Assembly (NCBI GenBank): GCA_019925795.1
Contig: CM034309.1
Coordinates: forward strand, 30,126,729-30,190,728
Direction of reading: 5' to 3'
DNA from: Dendrobium chrysotoxum
Taxonomy: Eukaryota; Streptophyta; Magnoliopsida; Asparagales; Orchidaceae
Length of the DNA: 64,000 nucleotides
Positions within the stretch are counted from its first letter, which is position 1. The number at the start of each line of letters is the position of its first letter. This document shows positions 1 to 11,796 of this stretch, one piece after another. Under the pieces are notes generated by a model. It saw nothing but the letters and a program-made list of their open reading frames with translations, was not told the origin of the DNA and did not search any database. The position numbers were made by a program, and so were the translations under genes.

Positions 1-145
1 TAAGAAAGAGAAATTTTTTATTTTTTAGATAGAGAAATTCTTTTCCCTTTTTTTAATTTAGGAATATTCTTTGAGTGTTCTCAAAATATTCTTATTCCCA
101 GAATATTCCTATTCATGGAGAATATTTTCCCCTCCTCTTTGCTCC

Positions 146-153
146 TATAAATA
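146..153 (+). promoter_or_regulatory. TATA-like box (TATAAATA) in LTR-like sequence
   Basis: The string TATAAATA follows a pyrimidine-rich stretch and precedes a C-rich downstream context, as in many plant LTR promoters. No gene follows it. It may belong to a decayed LTR at the left window edge, but no LTR ends are visible. Weak call. Confidence 0.25.
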
Positions 154-222
154 GCCCCCTAAGGCAAGTGGAAAATTGCTCCTCTCCTCCTCCTCCTTTT
201 TTCCTTTAACTTCCTTACATTT

Positions 223-535
223 GAGGCATTTCACTATTTTTTGTAGGTGGCATCCCCTACTCAAATTCAGTGCCCCCTCCTGTGTAGAAGTTAGAATTTT
301 TTCCTCCTTCCCTTTTTTCCTCTTGTGGTCTTCTTCTTATATTAGAGGCATTCCACTATTTTAGATAGACAGCATCCCCTATCAAATTTAGTGTCCCTCT
401 CTTGTGTAAAAGGAGCTTTCTCCTCCTTCCCTTTTCTTCTACAATGTTCTTCTTCTTATATTAGAGGCATTCCACTGTTTGAGATAGGTGACATCTTTTA
501 TCGAGCTTCAGTGCCCCTCTCTTGTGTAGAAGAAG
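223..535. repeat. Degenerate tandem repeat, about 120 bp x 3
   Basis: The phrase GAGGCATT(T/C)CACT recurs at about 223, 345 and 464. Each copy is followed by a CATCCCCTA-like string, a GTG(C/T)CCC string and TTGTGTAGAAG or a close variant. The spacing is 122 and 119 bp. The repeat lies just after a TATA-like box and probably belongs to an untranslated or LTR region of an old element. No coding content was recognised. Confidence 0.7.
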
Positions 536-1133
536 TTATGATGAGAGTTTATTCTCTCCATAGATAACCCTTGATAGAAGAGGATCAACTGCCTTTTGCA
601 TGCGAGGGTGATTTGAGAAGATTTGGCTATAATAACACCTAGGAGGAAAGTTGGTGATTGTTAGTAGATGGGTAGAATTTTGATGATATTTGAGCAGAAG
701 TTCGTCAGTGATCGACGATTTGATGAGAATTCATTGGCAGTCGATGGTCGAGTGGAGAGCTGAATGAGAGAGTTGGAGGGTGTGATGCTATCAGTGGTTG
801 AGTGAGAAGCCGATGAGGGCTAATATGAAATAAAGGACCAACGATAGACATCAGACGAAGGGTCGATGATGTCAATGGTCTAGTTGTAATCTGTTAATGC
901 AATATGTATCCATACTGACGTGTGCGAATATCAAATATCTTTCATTGAAGGGGTCAAAGCAGTGTGCCATGTTAGTAGTCTGGCGACACACTTATAGTGT
1001 CAACTAAGTGGAGGCCTAATGATGATCAGGTTATAACCTTTCTTTGAAGAAGAAGTTGTAAGAGATGTTTTAGTGTGCAATAGAGAAGGGAGTTAATAAA
1101 ATCCACTAAGGATATTTAAACTTTTTGGATTTT
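536..1133. other. No gene seen; low-grade repetitive DNA
   Basis: This stretch is rich in GATGA and GTCGATG words and has no open frame or recognisable protein similarity on either strand. It may be the rest of the same decayed element as the TATA-like box and the 120-bp repeats upstream. Confidence 0.4.
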
Positions 1134-1560
1134 TTTGTTGCTTAATGACATTAACTTATACGGATGATACCGACATAATTTTTAATTTCAGTTTCTTGCA
1201 AAAATGAATGTATACTAGAACTTGATGTACAATTTTACAATATAACTCTAATGATATTATATATGAAGTTGTATGAGCTCGATGCTTATTTTTCATTTGA
1301 AATGAAGTCCTCTAGAGGAAATTAAGTTGTTTATGTATCTTTGAAGTTGTTTGTTTCTTGATGACATTAACTTGTACAGATGATACCGACATAATTTTTA
1401 ATTTCAGCTTCTTGCAAAAATGAATGTATGCTAGAACTTGATGTATAATTTTACAATATAACTCTAATGATATTATATATAAAGTTGTATGAGCTCGATG
1501 CTTATTTTTCATTTGAAATGAAGTCCTCTAGAGGAAACTAAGTTGTTTATGTATGTTTGA
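1134..1560. repeat. Direct tandem duplication, 216-bp period
   Basis: A block with GATGATACCGACATAA, a CTTGCAAAAATGAATGTAT core and TCCTCTAGAGGAAA occurs twice, with the first marker at 1163 and 1379. The copies differ at only a few positions, so the duplication is fairly young compared with its surroundings. It is non-coding in all frames. Confidence 0.85.
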
Positions 1561-1783
1561 GATATGCTTTGATATATTGCCCCCCATGCTCTTGGAGGCT
1601 TTTTTGCCTGCTAAGATTTTTGCATACATATATCTTTTGAGGCTTTTTAGCCTACTAAGGTCTTTTAATAAGCGATGACCCTATCAATCACTTGTTCTCA
1701 TAAATTTCTTCTAGTGATGACTTTATCCACTGCTAACTTTCCTTTGAAGCTACCACATATATGAGATTTTTTTGGGATTAGTT

Positions 1784-2090
1784 GTTAGAGCATTGCTCGA
1801 TGATATTAACCTAAATGAAAGAGGTCAAGAGAATCCACCAAGGATGTATGATTTATCTGAGGTTATATGTCAGAGCACTGCTTGATGACGTTAACCTATA
1901 TGAAAGAGGTCGAGAGAATCCACCAAGGATGTATGACCTATCCGAGGTTGTATGTTAGAGCATTGCTCGATGATGTTAACCTGTGTGGAAGTGGTCGAAA
2001 AAATTCACCAAGGATGTATGACCTATCCGAGGTTGTATGTCAGAGCGATGCTCGATGACGTTAACCTATGTGGAAGAGAACGAATTGAAT
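1784..2090. repeat. 85-bp tandem repeat, about 3.6 copies
   Basis: The motif GT(T/C)AGAGC recurs at 1784, 1869, 1954 and 2039, an exact 85-bp period. Each copy contains a CTCGATGA-type word, GTTAACCT or ATTAACCT, and CACCAAGGATGTATG; the fourth copy breaks off after about 50 bp. Because 85 is not a multiple of 3, the short open frames across it shift frame from unit to unit, so it is not coding. Confidence 0.85.
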
Positions 2091-2159
2091 CCCCCTGGGA
2101 TCGATTTTGCCTTGATTGGGAGGGGGCAAACGTCGCATGTATCCCGAATCAAAGGTGAA

Positions 2160-2555
2160 AAATGATCTATCTTTAGACCGTTACTGCCTATTTATAGTTT
2201 TATGAGAGTGGCATGGCCAGTAAATAAGAGGAAGATCAATGATAAATTGGGAGTGGTTTGAGTAGACGACTGATGTGGATTCCCTCGATCATGGACCGTT
2301 TATTTGGTATTTGAATATCCTCTACTTCTCTTTTGAGTTCTTATTTCAAAGCAAAATACTACTCTTTTTGGAATGATAATATTGGGAAAGGCACTAATTG
2401 GTAAAATTCTATTAGTGTCCCTGTTGGTCATATATAAAGCAAGCTATGAATTTTATGGTTAAGCCGAATTCAAACTTTTCTTTCTATTGGGACCCCTAGA
2501 TTCAGGGCAACTCCATTGCCAATTTAGTGAATGACAATGTTTTTTTTATCTCATT
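2160..2555. other. No gene seen; possibly upstream part of the LINE remnant
   Basis: No open frame of note. The position just before the LINE C-terminal remnant suggests it may be diverged LINE sequence, but no conserved motif could be read. Confidence 0.3.
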
Positions 2556-3010
2556 TTGATGGTAACATGGTGAAAGATTTCATTGTCAACGAGGCTATGA
2601 TCCTCCCCCCTCTTTGCCCATGTATATAAAGGAGGCCATTTATGCCATTCCTATTGTTTTTTAGATATGGGTTGTCTGAATTAGAAGGGCCTTGTTTCTC
2701 GTTGCATTAAACACTTTATCAGTTCCTTATACAACAGCACCCCTTCCCTGACTTGGCTAATATGCTTTGGAATAAAAGCTCTTCTCTTCGATTTTCTGTT
2801 TATGGGTGGCTTACAATAATGAGTGGGCTGAAAAATTGCAGACAATCTATTAAAAAGAAAAATCCAGGTGGAACTCTAATTGCGTTCTATGTTCTAGCAG
2901 CATTGAAAGTTCAAGCCATCATTACTTTGAATATGATTACTCTTTTAACTTGCTTTGTTCTATGACTCCCTGTTGCTTGTCCTTCCTTTTGAGACCAAAT
3001 CTGTAGCAGA
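2556..3010 (+). pseudogene. LINE reverse transcriptase C-terminal remnant (zf-RVT region)
   Basis: Reading the plus strand across several frames gives the typical end of a plant L1-type LINE ORF2. A segment with a VKDFI-like phrase at about 2570 is followed by LRFSVYGWLTIMSGLK at about 2795 and then CVLCSSSIESSSHHYFEYDYSF at about 2884-2945. The last part matches the zf-RVT pattern of C-x2-C followed by a serine/histidine and F-E-x-D-Y-S signature. Stops and frame changes between these pieces show that it is dead. No poly(A) tail or target duplication was identified. Confidence 0.65.
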
Positions 3011-3330
3011 CCTTAAACTTTGAGGCAGAAGAGAGGACATTCCGGCTGGTATAAAATCTGATTTCTATTTATCTATCTGGGCGTTAGTTTATTATATATG
3101 AAAGGAAAGGAATGGGAGAAAGTTTGGAAAGCATACTCCTAGCCTTATTCCTATTAAATCTGCATTAGGCCAATTAAAATGGACTCACGCACACAATATA
3201 TACATCAGACTTGAACCCTAAACTTCTTCGTTAAGAGCTTAAGTTCCAATCAATAGACTAAAGTGAGGTGATATTATAACACTTAGTGGAATTGCCTCCT
3301 TTCACTAAAACCATTTTTCCTCTCGCATCC

Positions 3331-3490
3331 ACGATGCTCTTTTGCCTTTAAAGCAGCTCTCTGCCGTCGGGTGAGCCAGAGGATGGGGAGGCGAATAGAA
3401 AGGGGTTCTAACGATGCTCTTTTGCCTTTAAAGCAGCACTCTGCTGTGGGGTGAGCCAGAGGATGGGGAGGCGAATAGAAAGGGGTTCTA
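3331..3490. repeat. 80-bp direct repeat x 2
   Basis: ACGATGCTCTTTTGCC starts at 3331 and again at 3411. Each copy runs to GGGGAGGCGAATAGAAAGGG with only a few differences. The unit is GC-richer than its surroundings. A minus-strand open frame of 78 codons spans both copies but has no recognisable similarity. Confidence 0.85.
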
Positions 3491-3546
3491 AAGCCGCTGT
3501 TTGCTGAAGTTAAAAACAAGGTAAGGAAATTCTGTGCTTAAATTTA

Positions 3547-4545
3547 GGGGGTGTTTGGTATCGGATTTATCTGTAGTTTTAAGTAGGATTTAACGTAAAT
3601 CCAGCCAAATGCATTCTTCGCGTCTGTAAATCCTGCGAATCCGTAAATCCGGGATTTACGGATTTACGGCATAAATCCCGGTAAATCCGGGTAAATCCTA
3701 ATCCCATTCTTCGGCGGATTTACGGGATTTGGGAGAAGAAGCGCGCGAAAGGAAGAAAGTTACCTTCACAGCGAGCGAGCGACCGTCGTTGCTTCCGATC
3801 GAAATGTTCTAACTTCCGATTCGACAGGAAGGGAACGTCGTCGAAGGATCGAAGTCGAGCAGCAACCAAGAGGCGCGACTCGTGCTATCTCTACACCTCT
3901 GGAAGCAACGAAGCCTAACAGCAACGACAAAAAACAGAAGATGAAAAGCAAACCCTATATCGTCTTAATTAATATAATTTAAAATATTAGTAATTAAGCA
4001 AATTAATTAAGCATAGGGTCATCTTAAATTTATATTAATTAGTAATTTATATTAGTCTTTTTATTAATTTTAATTTTGTTAACATAATTAGAAATGATAA
4101 ATTTTATTTTATGATCATAATCTAAAAAATTGAATTCTTAATATTCATGTGTTAGTAAGACTCTCATTGGCTCTTTAAGGCTGTTGTGTAGAGAGGACCT
4201 TCGGGATTTGGAAAGAACGTTTTCAAGTGCTTACACACATGAGAAAATTTACTTTTACTGTTCAAGCTGATTTGGTTATATTTGGTTAATTATTTGGCTT
4301 AGAGTTATCTGAACGTTAAAACATGTGTATTGAAGTAACTGAATATTACTCTTTGAATTTTAAATCTTCAACTGTTTTAAATCCTGTAATCTGTTGCCAA
4401 ACATCTTCTCTGAATTTAACAGGATTTAGAAATTATCATACCAAACACATTTCAGAATTTATCATCCTAGGATTTACTAAATCCTGTAAATCCGAATTTA
4501 ATAAATCCTACTAAAATTGAATCTAATCCAATACCAAACACCCCC
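3547..4545. mobile_element. Non-autonomous Harbinger-like DNA transposon with TTA target duplication
   Basis: The element begins GGGGGTGTTTGGTAT and ends with the inverted counterpart ATACCAAACACCCCC. The terminal inverted repeats extend about 45 bp with some mismatches. The trinucleotide TTA flanks both ends (3544-3546 and 4546-4548), the target duplication typical of PIF/Harbinger elements. It is 999 bp long and encodes no transposase. Just inside the left end are short repeats of GTAAATCC. The centre (about 3740-3950) is GC-rich and resembles part of the Tat-type LTRs later in the window. Its right end lies about 146 bp before the SKP1 start codon, so it probably forms part of the SKP1 promoter or transcript leader. 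Confidence 0.85.
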
Positions 4546-4691
4546 TTAGGCTTTCTGACTTGGAGTATTGGGAATTTCTGAAGGCTGTTCGCTTATTCCG
4601 CGTTTGCGAAACGTCAAGTGTTTGCTCCTCCCTGCAATCCTGGTAATTTGTCCAAGCTTGAAATCTACCGATCGAGACTGAAGAAATCTCG

Positions 4692-7600
4692 ATGAAGATA
4701 ACGCTGAAGAGCTCAGATGGAGAGGAGTTCATGGTGGAAGAAGCAGTGGCAAGGGAGTCGAAGACGCTCCTCCACATGATTGAGGATGGATGCGCGAATG
4801 ATGTAATCCCTGTTCCGAACGTCAATAGCAAAATACTCGTGAAGGTCATCGAATACTGCACGAAGCACGAAGAATATGTCTCAAAGCTCTGTGAAGGCTG
4901 GCCTATCGATCAACATATTCGTACTTTTAGGCTCAAGGAATGGGACGCTGATTTTGTGAATGTTGACCCGGTCACCCTCTTCGACCTAATCCTGGTATGT
5001 ATATCTTTCTATCTTCCGCTTTTGTTTACTTGTCATTTCTTTGATTATTACAGTTTTTTAATGATTAGAACCACCGTCCTCTTTTCTGTTGCTTAGAGTT
5101 CGTGGGTCTTGTTCTAGTTATTTTCTTAGTTTTGCTTATTTAAACTAGGTTTTGATTGTTTTATTAAGATTTAATGAGAGGATAAACGTCATAACTGAAT
5201 TCTTGGTCGTTTTTTTGTTGCTATGGTCAAATTATTCTGCTCCTTTGCGTGCGAACTATGTTATGATGACAGGAAACTGTAATGATGAATTTCGTGTCCA
5301 TTTCATAACTCTAAAATTTGATAGGTTTGATTTCATACATGTTTTGTCGTTGGTATTGTTTTTGTTATCAATGGGGGATAAGGAGAAGCTAAAAAGCATG
5401 GTTGAAGTTATTGTTTTATGTTAGGGGGCTAAACTACACCAATTTTTGTTTAATGAATTTGTATTTTGGGTATTTTTAGCAGCTTGCTAATTTGTCAAGT
5501 TTTAATTAATATTAAAATATCTAACATTGGTGGCCTACAGTTGTTCAACCTCCTTTTCTCTCTTAACTTTTAACATTAATACTAAACTCACATCTCGGCG
5601 CATCTTCTTCCCTCAACTTGACATGCTCAAAATACCATAATCTATTTTTCACCATGTTGTCTTTAATGGATGGTACTCCTACATTTTTCCTATATAATAT
5701 TTTCTTTCTTTTGTTATTTGCTCATTTTTGTTAGCATTCTAAGTGTTGCCAATCAACATGTTTTTTAGTAGCTACTTGCTTCATAATGGTTGAATCCATG
5801 AAATATAGTTCAATTTAAAACAAGTTATGTGCTCAAGAGTATTCCTTAAGTTTTGCAAATAAAGTCAAAGCGCATCAACCTATCATATTTAGGTAATGCT
5901 GATCATTCAACTAAATACGATGATCATTCATTTCATATTTTTTTTAATGAAATATCTTCAACTTTATTTATTTTATCCAACCCTAAAGACCTTATCTTCT
6001 AAAATTTTCACATTGTTTTGACTTCATAATTGCTTAAAAAAGTTCTCACCTATTAGACCTATCATTAGCAAATAGCGTACAATAATATAAACTATTTTAA
6101 TTTTCATATGCATTTGCATAGTTAATACAAAAGGATATTTTCTTAATTTGGAACTTTGCTAGTGCTAAGGTGATTAGAAACTCATTACCCACTGCACAAT
6201 TTGTGTTAATGGCAAACGTTGCCTCAGCTTACATAAATTTTATTTGCTTCTGTATAAACATTAATTCACCCTTAATTTCTTTGTATTGCGCTCCAATTCA
6301 CTTGTTATAATCATAAGAGTTTTAATGATCAATAAAAGTTGAATTCATGTGAAGATACTTTTTTGTTTTCTGATGAAATTTCTTATAATAATTTCTAAAA
6401 ATAATATTTTTCATGTTTTTCCTTGATATCACCATCTTTTATAATAAGATTTTATTAATTTCAAATGTAATTCATCTAACTTAATTAAAGTATCAAGATC
6501 TCATTTCATTACATATATCCTTCTTGTTCCCATATTTTTATACACAGCCAAATCCTCCATATGATTACAGTAGTTTTTCCTATGTTTTCTATTTTCATTT
6601 TAGAACTTGTAGATTTCTAAATTTTTGTAACCATAACAATTATTGATATTCTTGTAACTCATATTTTATTGCCCTTAATAACATTTTCTACTCCCTCATC
6701 CTACCCTTTGTCTATTTATGTGAGATTTAATAGCGGACTCTCTTATACTTTGACAATTTTTTTCTTATCTCACTTGAGATTTGTTCAACTTTGCACTTAT
6801 CACGTACACATTTTAATGGCTTATATTGAAGATAAGTAATTTCTCATTTTGTGGTTCAAATCTTATTTTAGGGCTATTATTTTTATTTATTTATTAATCA
6901 TTTTAAGAGGCGCACAATCATAATTTCTTCTCCATGTTTTGTGTCAGTCTTAGGCAAAAAATTCAATTTTTGATTTTGTATCTTTAATTAGGAATTAAAT
7001 GCTTCTCTCATTTTGTATAGTAAGTTTCACTATTGCTAGATCATATGTCCCTATGAAATTATGCATAACTTCTACCATCATATTTCTATCTTCTAAATTA
7101 TATGTCATGAATCTTGTCATAATCCATCCTACTTTGTCATGCATGTGCATTTAGGTTGATACTAATAATCCCTAATGTAGTCATTGCAATAGTTCATTTA
7201 TTTTCTCTTATTACAAATTCTAAAATGTTGAGTGCTCTCCTAGGGTTTGTGGCGTGCCCCTTCCTCGTCCGTTTACCTACAGGGAAGTCCTCTTTTACCT
7301 AATCTTTCTGGTTAGCTTTCTTCCTCTACTACTTTATGGCTGGTAAATGTTTACTTGACCCTGATTTTTTGGATGGGGTACCGAAATCTCGTTCGTTTTG
7401 GGAAATTTTGTCTGGGACCTCCTCACCGTCAAGTTTTCCTGCTTTGAAAATTTCTTCTTGTCACGGTTTACCTGCTTTGTTGATTTATGATGAAGAATTG
7501 CTTGCCCTAGCTGTGCCGTTTGAGTTTGCTTTAGTCGAAAAATTTCCCGTTCGACGTCCTTCTCTTGAAGCTATACGAATTTTTTTTCCAATTTAAGCTT

Positions 7601-10600
7601 AATGAAGAGTTCTCTGTCACTGTTCTCAACAACATGAATGTTTTGATCAAGCTGAGGAATGATTTATAATATTGTAGGTTTTCTCACATCGTTCCTATTT
7701 TGTTAGCAACTGTTTCATGAAGTTGTTTAAATGGACTCCGCATTTTGACGTTAATGTGGAATCCCCTATCATTCCGATTTGGATTAATTTCCCTAACCTT
7801 CGCCCTCATCTTTTCTCTACCCGAATTCTTCAGGGGTTAGGGTCCCTTTTTGGTCGGCTATTACGGACTGATAACGCTACTGCTAACGGGACTAGACCCT
7901 CCGTTGCTCGTGTCCTTGTAGAGTTAGATGTTACTAAGAGGTATCCGGCTCAGGTATGGCTTGGATCTGAAACTATGGGTTATATTCAATTGATAGAAAT
8001 GGAAGAATTCCCATTCTGTTGTGGTCACTGTAAAGCCTTGGGTCATTCGAAAGCTGAGTGTCGTATGTTGCATCCTCATCTTGCTGATGTTCTTTCTCCT
8101 ATGGTGGGATCGGTTAAGGAAGCTTTGCCCCCCCCCCCCCCCCCCTTGACGTGATTGAGCCTTCTTTAATGTTTACTGATGTCGTGCTGTTGCAAGATGC
8201 TCAAGCTGAAGCTGGTTGTTCCTCTCATGCTGCAGATAATGTTGGCTTGATAGTTCCTAATGTTGTGGAGTTGAATAGTTCTGGTAATGAGAGGGTTTTT
8301 GACATACGCAAACACCCTTGGTTGTTGGTGTTGATGCAGGTATAGAGGATGAAGATGTTCCTAGTGACGGTGGATTAATGGTTGGAAATAGTCTGGTTGG
8401 TAATGTTTCTTATGTTGCCAAGGATTTGGCCCTGAATTTGGTCCCTACTGATGCTGTTATTGGAAATGATGTTGGTCCTTCGGGGGTTCCTGGTGGTTTG
8501 TTGGCTACTGTCTTACCATTGAATTTTGAGGAGGTTGTGGAGCCTTTAGCTATTCAGTGTTTTAACTTAGTTGATAGTTCCATGAATACCAAAAATTGTT
8601 GCATTAACTTTAGGGCTAGTCCTATTTGTGCTGATGCTGATGCTATGGAGGTGTCGAGTGAGGTTTCTGTAGCTTCTGAGGGGGGTGGTGATTCGGCTGA
8701 TGAGGGTAATGAGGATGGTGTGGTTGATGTTCCTATTTCCATTATCTCCAGTGATCAATTAGCACACCTTGCTAGAGATTCCATAGTAAGGCAAGGAGAT
8801 TGGCTTCATGATGGCAATTCTTCAGCAGGAGGGGAGGGATTAAATGAGACAGATGTGGATGATCGGGACAACTTTAACTTAAGTCTTCTTCAAATTGCGG
8901 ATGTTGGTTTTTTCAAAAATAGTGTTAAGCATAGAAAACGTAAATCTAGAAAGAAATGACTCTTCCTTTTGGAAGTGTATTGGTTGTGGTGGTTTTGGTT
9001 TCTTATGGTATTATTTTTATTGGTTGTGATGGTTTCGGGTCAGGACAATGATGAAGCAGGTTTCCTGCACGCGTCTCGGACGGCCATGGCTTGTTTGGCA
9101 GCCTTGGTGGTTTTTTTTTTCTCTATCGGTTTAGGTGGGTTCTGATTTTTTAGGGATTGTTGCTCTTGGAATTTTGGCTGTTACTTTTTTTTCCTCTTTG
9201 GATAGCCCAAGCATGGCAACTAGGTGCTAGTCTGAGTCCATTAGTTTTTGGAGTTCTATTTTTCTTCATTTCGCTCAGGTTGTTGGGCCTTGTCGTGTAT
9301 TGTATTTCTCTGACTGTAGTCTTGCTTTTTGTGGCCATTGTTTGGCCTTGGGGTGTTGATCTGATTATCTAATAGAATTTGATTTTGGAAAAAAAAATGT
9401 TTTCTCTCATTATTTAATTTTAAAAATTTTTTATAAGCCAACCTGATGAGCACCAACACTAGTTATCTTTATGAAGCCTTCACCTATTGTTATCTTGAGA
9501 GCCATTGCTATTCTTTATTGGTAATTTTAACTTTCCAACTTCAGTAGCTTCCCGATTCCATTTATTTATGTTATTTTATTATCATAAGAATAATGTTTGG
9601 GAATCTAAAGAACAGTAAAAAACTTCTCATGATTTTTGGCAATGATTAATGCTATTTTCTTGGGAATTTAAAAATATGCATTGTAAATTAATAGAATTAG
9701 GGTAAGGCATGCAACGTGTTTTGTGGAGTTTTTTTATACCACACATCTTGGCTTTTTCGCTCAGTGGTGGGTGGAAGACTTGTAAGTGTCTTCATAATCA
9801 TCAGTGTCTATGTGCTGGCATTTTTAAACAATAAGGCCAATGCATGGTGTTTATATCTACCTACCCGCCCCCCTATCTGAGAACATTAATATCAATACAT
9901 TGACCTATCTAAACATAAGGGTAATGCATTCTTCTTACTTGAAGAAGATTCTCTTTTACTTTTTTACTCTCTTTCTGCCTCTTATCATCAATATCCATAA
10001 ATTTAACTTTTCAAACATGAAGACAATGCGGTGTGCTTGCTTGAGTATGATGTTTCTCATCTAATAATCTTCATCAAAGATATTTAGAAAATAACTTTGC
10101 TCCTCCTTATCTTTCTTTCTCTCGTGTGACCCCTCTCTTGTTCTACCTTTCAAGTTTCATCTCTCTCTTCCCTCTGTCATATTCTTCTCCCCATATCTTC
10201 CACTTTGCATGTATGTGCTTGTCATGCATGTATTTATGTCTGAATGCTTGTTAAATACTGCTTTTGGTTCTATACAACTATATGATCATGGCGTGTCATC
10301 ATTATTGTCAATTTTCATGCATGTATTTATGTCTGAATGCTTGTTAAATATTGTTTTTGGTTCTATACAACTATATGATCATGACATAGTCATCATTTTA
10401 GTCAATAGCCTTGTCTCAATTAACTGGGTTTAGTTTTATGAGTTCTGCAAAATATTTTGCAAAACTTTTATTTCTGTTATTATTGGCCAACCATTTATCA
10501 TTTCTTATTAATTCATATTAGTTTTATATACCCTTCTTATTATTACTTTTTCTTTATTTCATTGTACATCTATATATACATGCCACTCAAATTTATTCTT

Positions 10601-11666
10601 TACTATTTTATATTTCGTTTGGTTATATGCTCGCTACAGTTTATACTTGTGGACTCTTGAAACTTTGTGTAGGTTTTCTATTCCTTTCTGAAATTATTAT
10701 AATTTATTTATTTTATTATGCAGAACTTTTATTGCCTGTTTAGGTTTAGGGCCACTTTTTAGTTTTATTTAACTTTTGTTTTAGAAGTCAGAGTAAAGAG
10801 ATCATAATAAAATGAGTTTGTTATACTATTTTTTGCTTTTACAAACAAATTGATTTGATTTCAAAGTTATAAATCATTTACGAAGTTTTTGCACTCTACA
10901 AAATGAAATCTTTTCCCATGAAGGTCATGCAGCTGTAGAGTGCTCAAGAAAAGGTGCTTCAACCAAGCTGCACGGTTGCTATTTGGGAACTCACGATGGA
11001 GTGTATGGATGGGAGATATGTGAATACATAGGATGTGTGCTAGGTCTGTTTTAAGTTGGTACAGTTGCTATTGGGCTGTAAATAGGTTGGATTGGTGTTG
11101 GCTCGGTTCCTAATTTATAACCTCACTGGTCGCTTAACCAGGTTTGGTAAATGGAGTTTGGAAGTTGATCCATCTTGTTTCTAAATTGGTTTGGATTTTC
11201 GGATTGAGTTTGTGTTCAGAATTAGATCAAATTTTAGCTTGGGGCCTTGCTGCATCATTGCCTGATTTTCCCATTAATCTGTTTTCCAAATTGGTTAATT
11301 GAATGTTTTCGCCGGTTTAAAATTTACTCGTCTATAATTCAAAAGATCTCATAATTCAAATTCTAGATGCACGCGTACCATTGTGGATGCATCTCATAAG
11401 CTGGAATAGTAAACAACCAGATTGTAATGTTATTTCCCTTTCTGATTTTGCTAATATATACTATTCTATGGGTTTTGTGGCGTACACAGGCTGCTAACTA
11501 TCTGTACATCCAAGGGCTGCTGAATTTTACCTGCCAAATTGTTGCTGATATGATAAGGGGCAAAACTCCAGAAGAGATCCGCAGGATGTTTAACATAAAG
11601 GATGACTTCACACCTGAGGAAGAAGAGGAGATTCGGAGGGAGAATCAGTGGGCGTTCGAGGAATGA
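4692..11666 (+). CDS. SKP1: SKP1-like protein, SCF ubiquitin ligase adaptor (2 exons)
   Basis: Exons 4692-4994 and 11490-11666 join in phase 0 at CTG|GTATGT and ACACAG|GCTGCT, giving 159 aa, normal for plant SKP1. SKP1 bridges CUL1 and F-box proteins in SCF E3 ubiquitin ligases. The N-terminal POZ-like half opens with KITLKSSDGEEF and contains HMIEDGCAND and IPVPNVNSKILVKVIEYC. The boundary FDLIL|AANYL is a standard SKP1 intron site. The second exon holds the F-box-binding helices (DMIRGKTPEEIRRMFNI, DFTPEEEEE) and ends NQWAFEE, the family's usual end. The linker at residues 58-76, where plant homologues usually have a short acidic stretch, is instead HEEYVSKLCEGWPIDQHIR. The start is the only ATG that gives a full N-terminus. 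The intron is 6,495 bp and carries a LINE fragment. Identity is firm. Whether it is expressed is unknown. Confidence 0.92.
4995..7213. other. SKP1 intron, left part: AT-rich, no gene seen
   Basis: AT-rich intronic sequence with long T-runs and no open frame with recognisable similarity on either strand. It probably holds further old insertions that can no longer be identified by eye. Confidence 0.5.
7214..9398 (+). mobile_element. LINE fragment with broken ORF1 and A-tail, nested in the SKP1 intron
   Basis: Plus-strand frames at 7336-7596, 7717-8154, 8151-8345 and 8318-8959 together form a broken L1-type ORF1. The piece at 7717-8154 carries the DUF4283-like region with PIWINFPNL, followed by the zinc knuckle CCGHCKALGHSKAEC at about 8020-8060. 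The element ends in TTTGATTTTGG plus an A-run at 9389-9397. TTTTCTCTTATTA (7201-7213) and TTTTCTCTCATTA (9400-9412) match at 12 of 13 positions and look like target-site duplications. No ORF2 (endonuclease/RT) lies between them. Frameshifts, including one at a 16-C run near 8130, show that ORF1 is dead. Confidence 0.75.
9413..11489. other. SKP1 intron, right part: no gene seen
   Basis: AT-rich intron sequence between the LINE A-tail and the second SKP1 exon. It contains a 93-bp tandem duplication (annotated separately) and a pyrimidine-rich, TATATA-containing region near 10560. No protein similarity was found. The intron ends with a normal acceptor, GCGTACACAG. Confidence 0.5.
10222..10408. 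repeat. 93-bp direct tandem duplication in the SKP1 intron
   Basis: TCATGCATGTATTTATGTC begins at 10222 and 10315. Both copies run through TGAATGCTTGTTAAATA and CAACTATATGATCATG with few differences. Confidence 0.85.
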
Positions 11667-11796
11667 AGGGCTGCTCTAATATTGCTCCCTACTTTTATCT
11701 GCTGCGTCTTTCTGTGAATTTGCAATTAGGGTTTACGACACGTGAATGTCTATTAAAATTACGTTCTTGAAACTACTTGTTATGAACTTGCTTGAG

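Noticed and set aside
1784..2090. Possible CRISPR-like array
   Set aside because: The 85-bp units are contiguous without unique spacers and the DNA is plant nuclear.
8554..9459. Minus-strand frames of 62-67 codons
   Set aside because: They are opposite the LINE ORF1 and its 3' segment; low-complexity translations without support.
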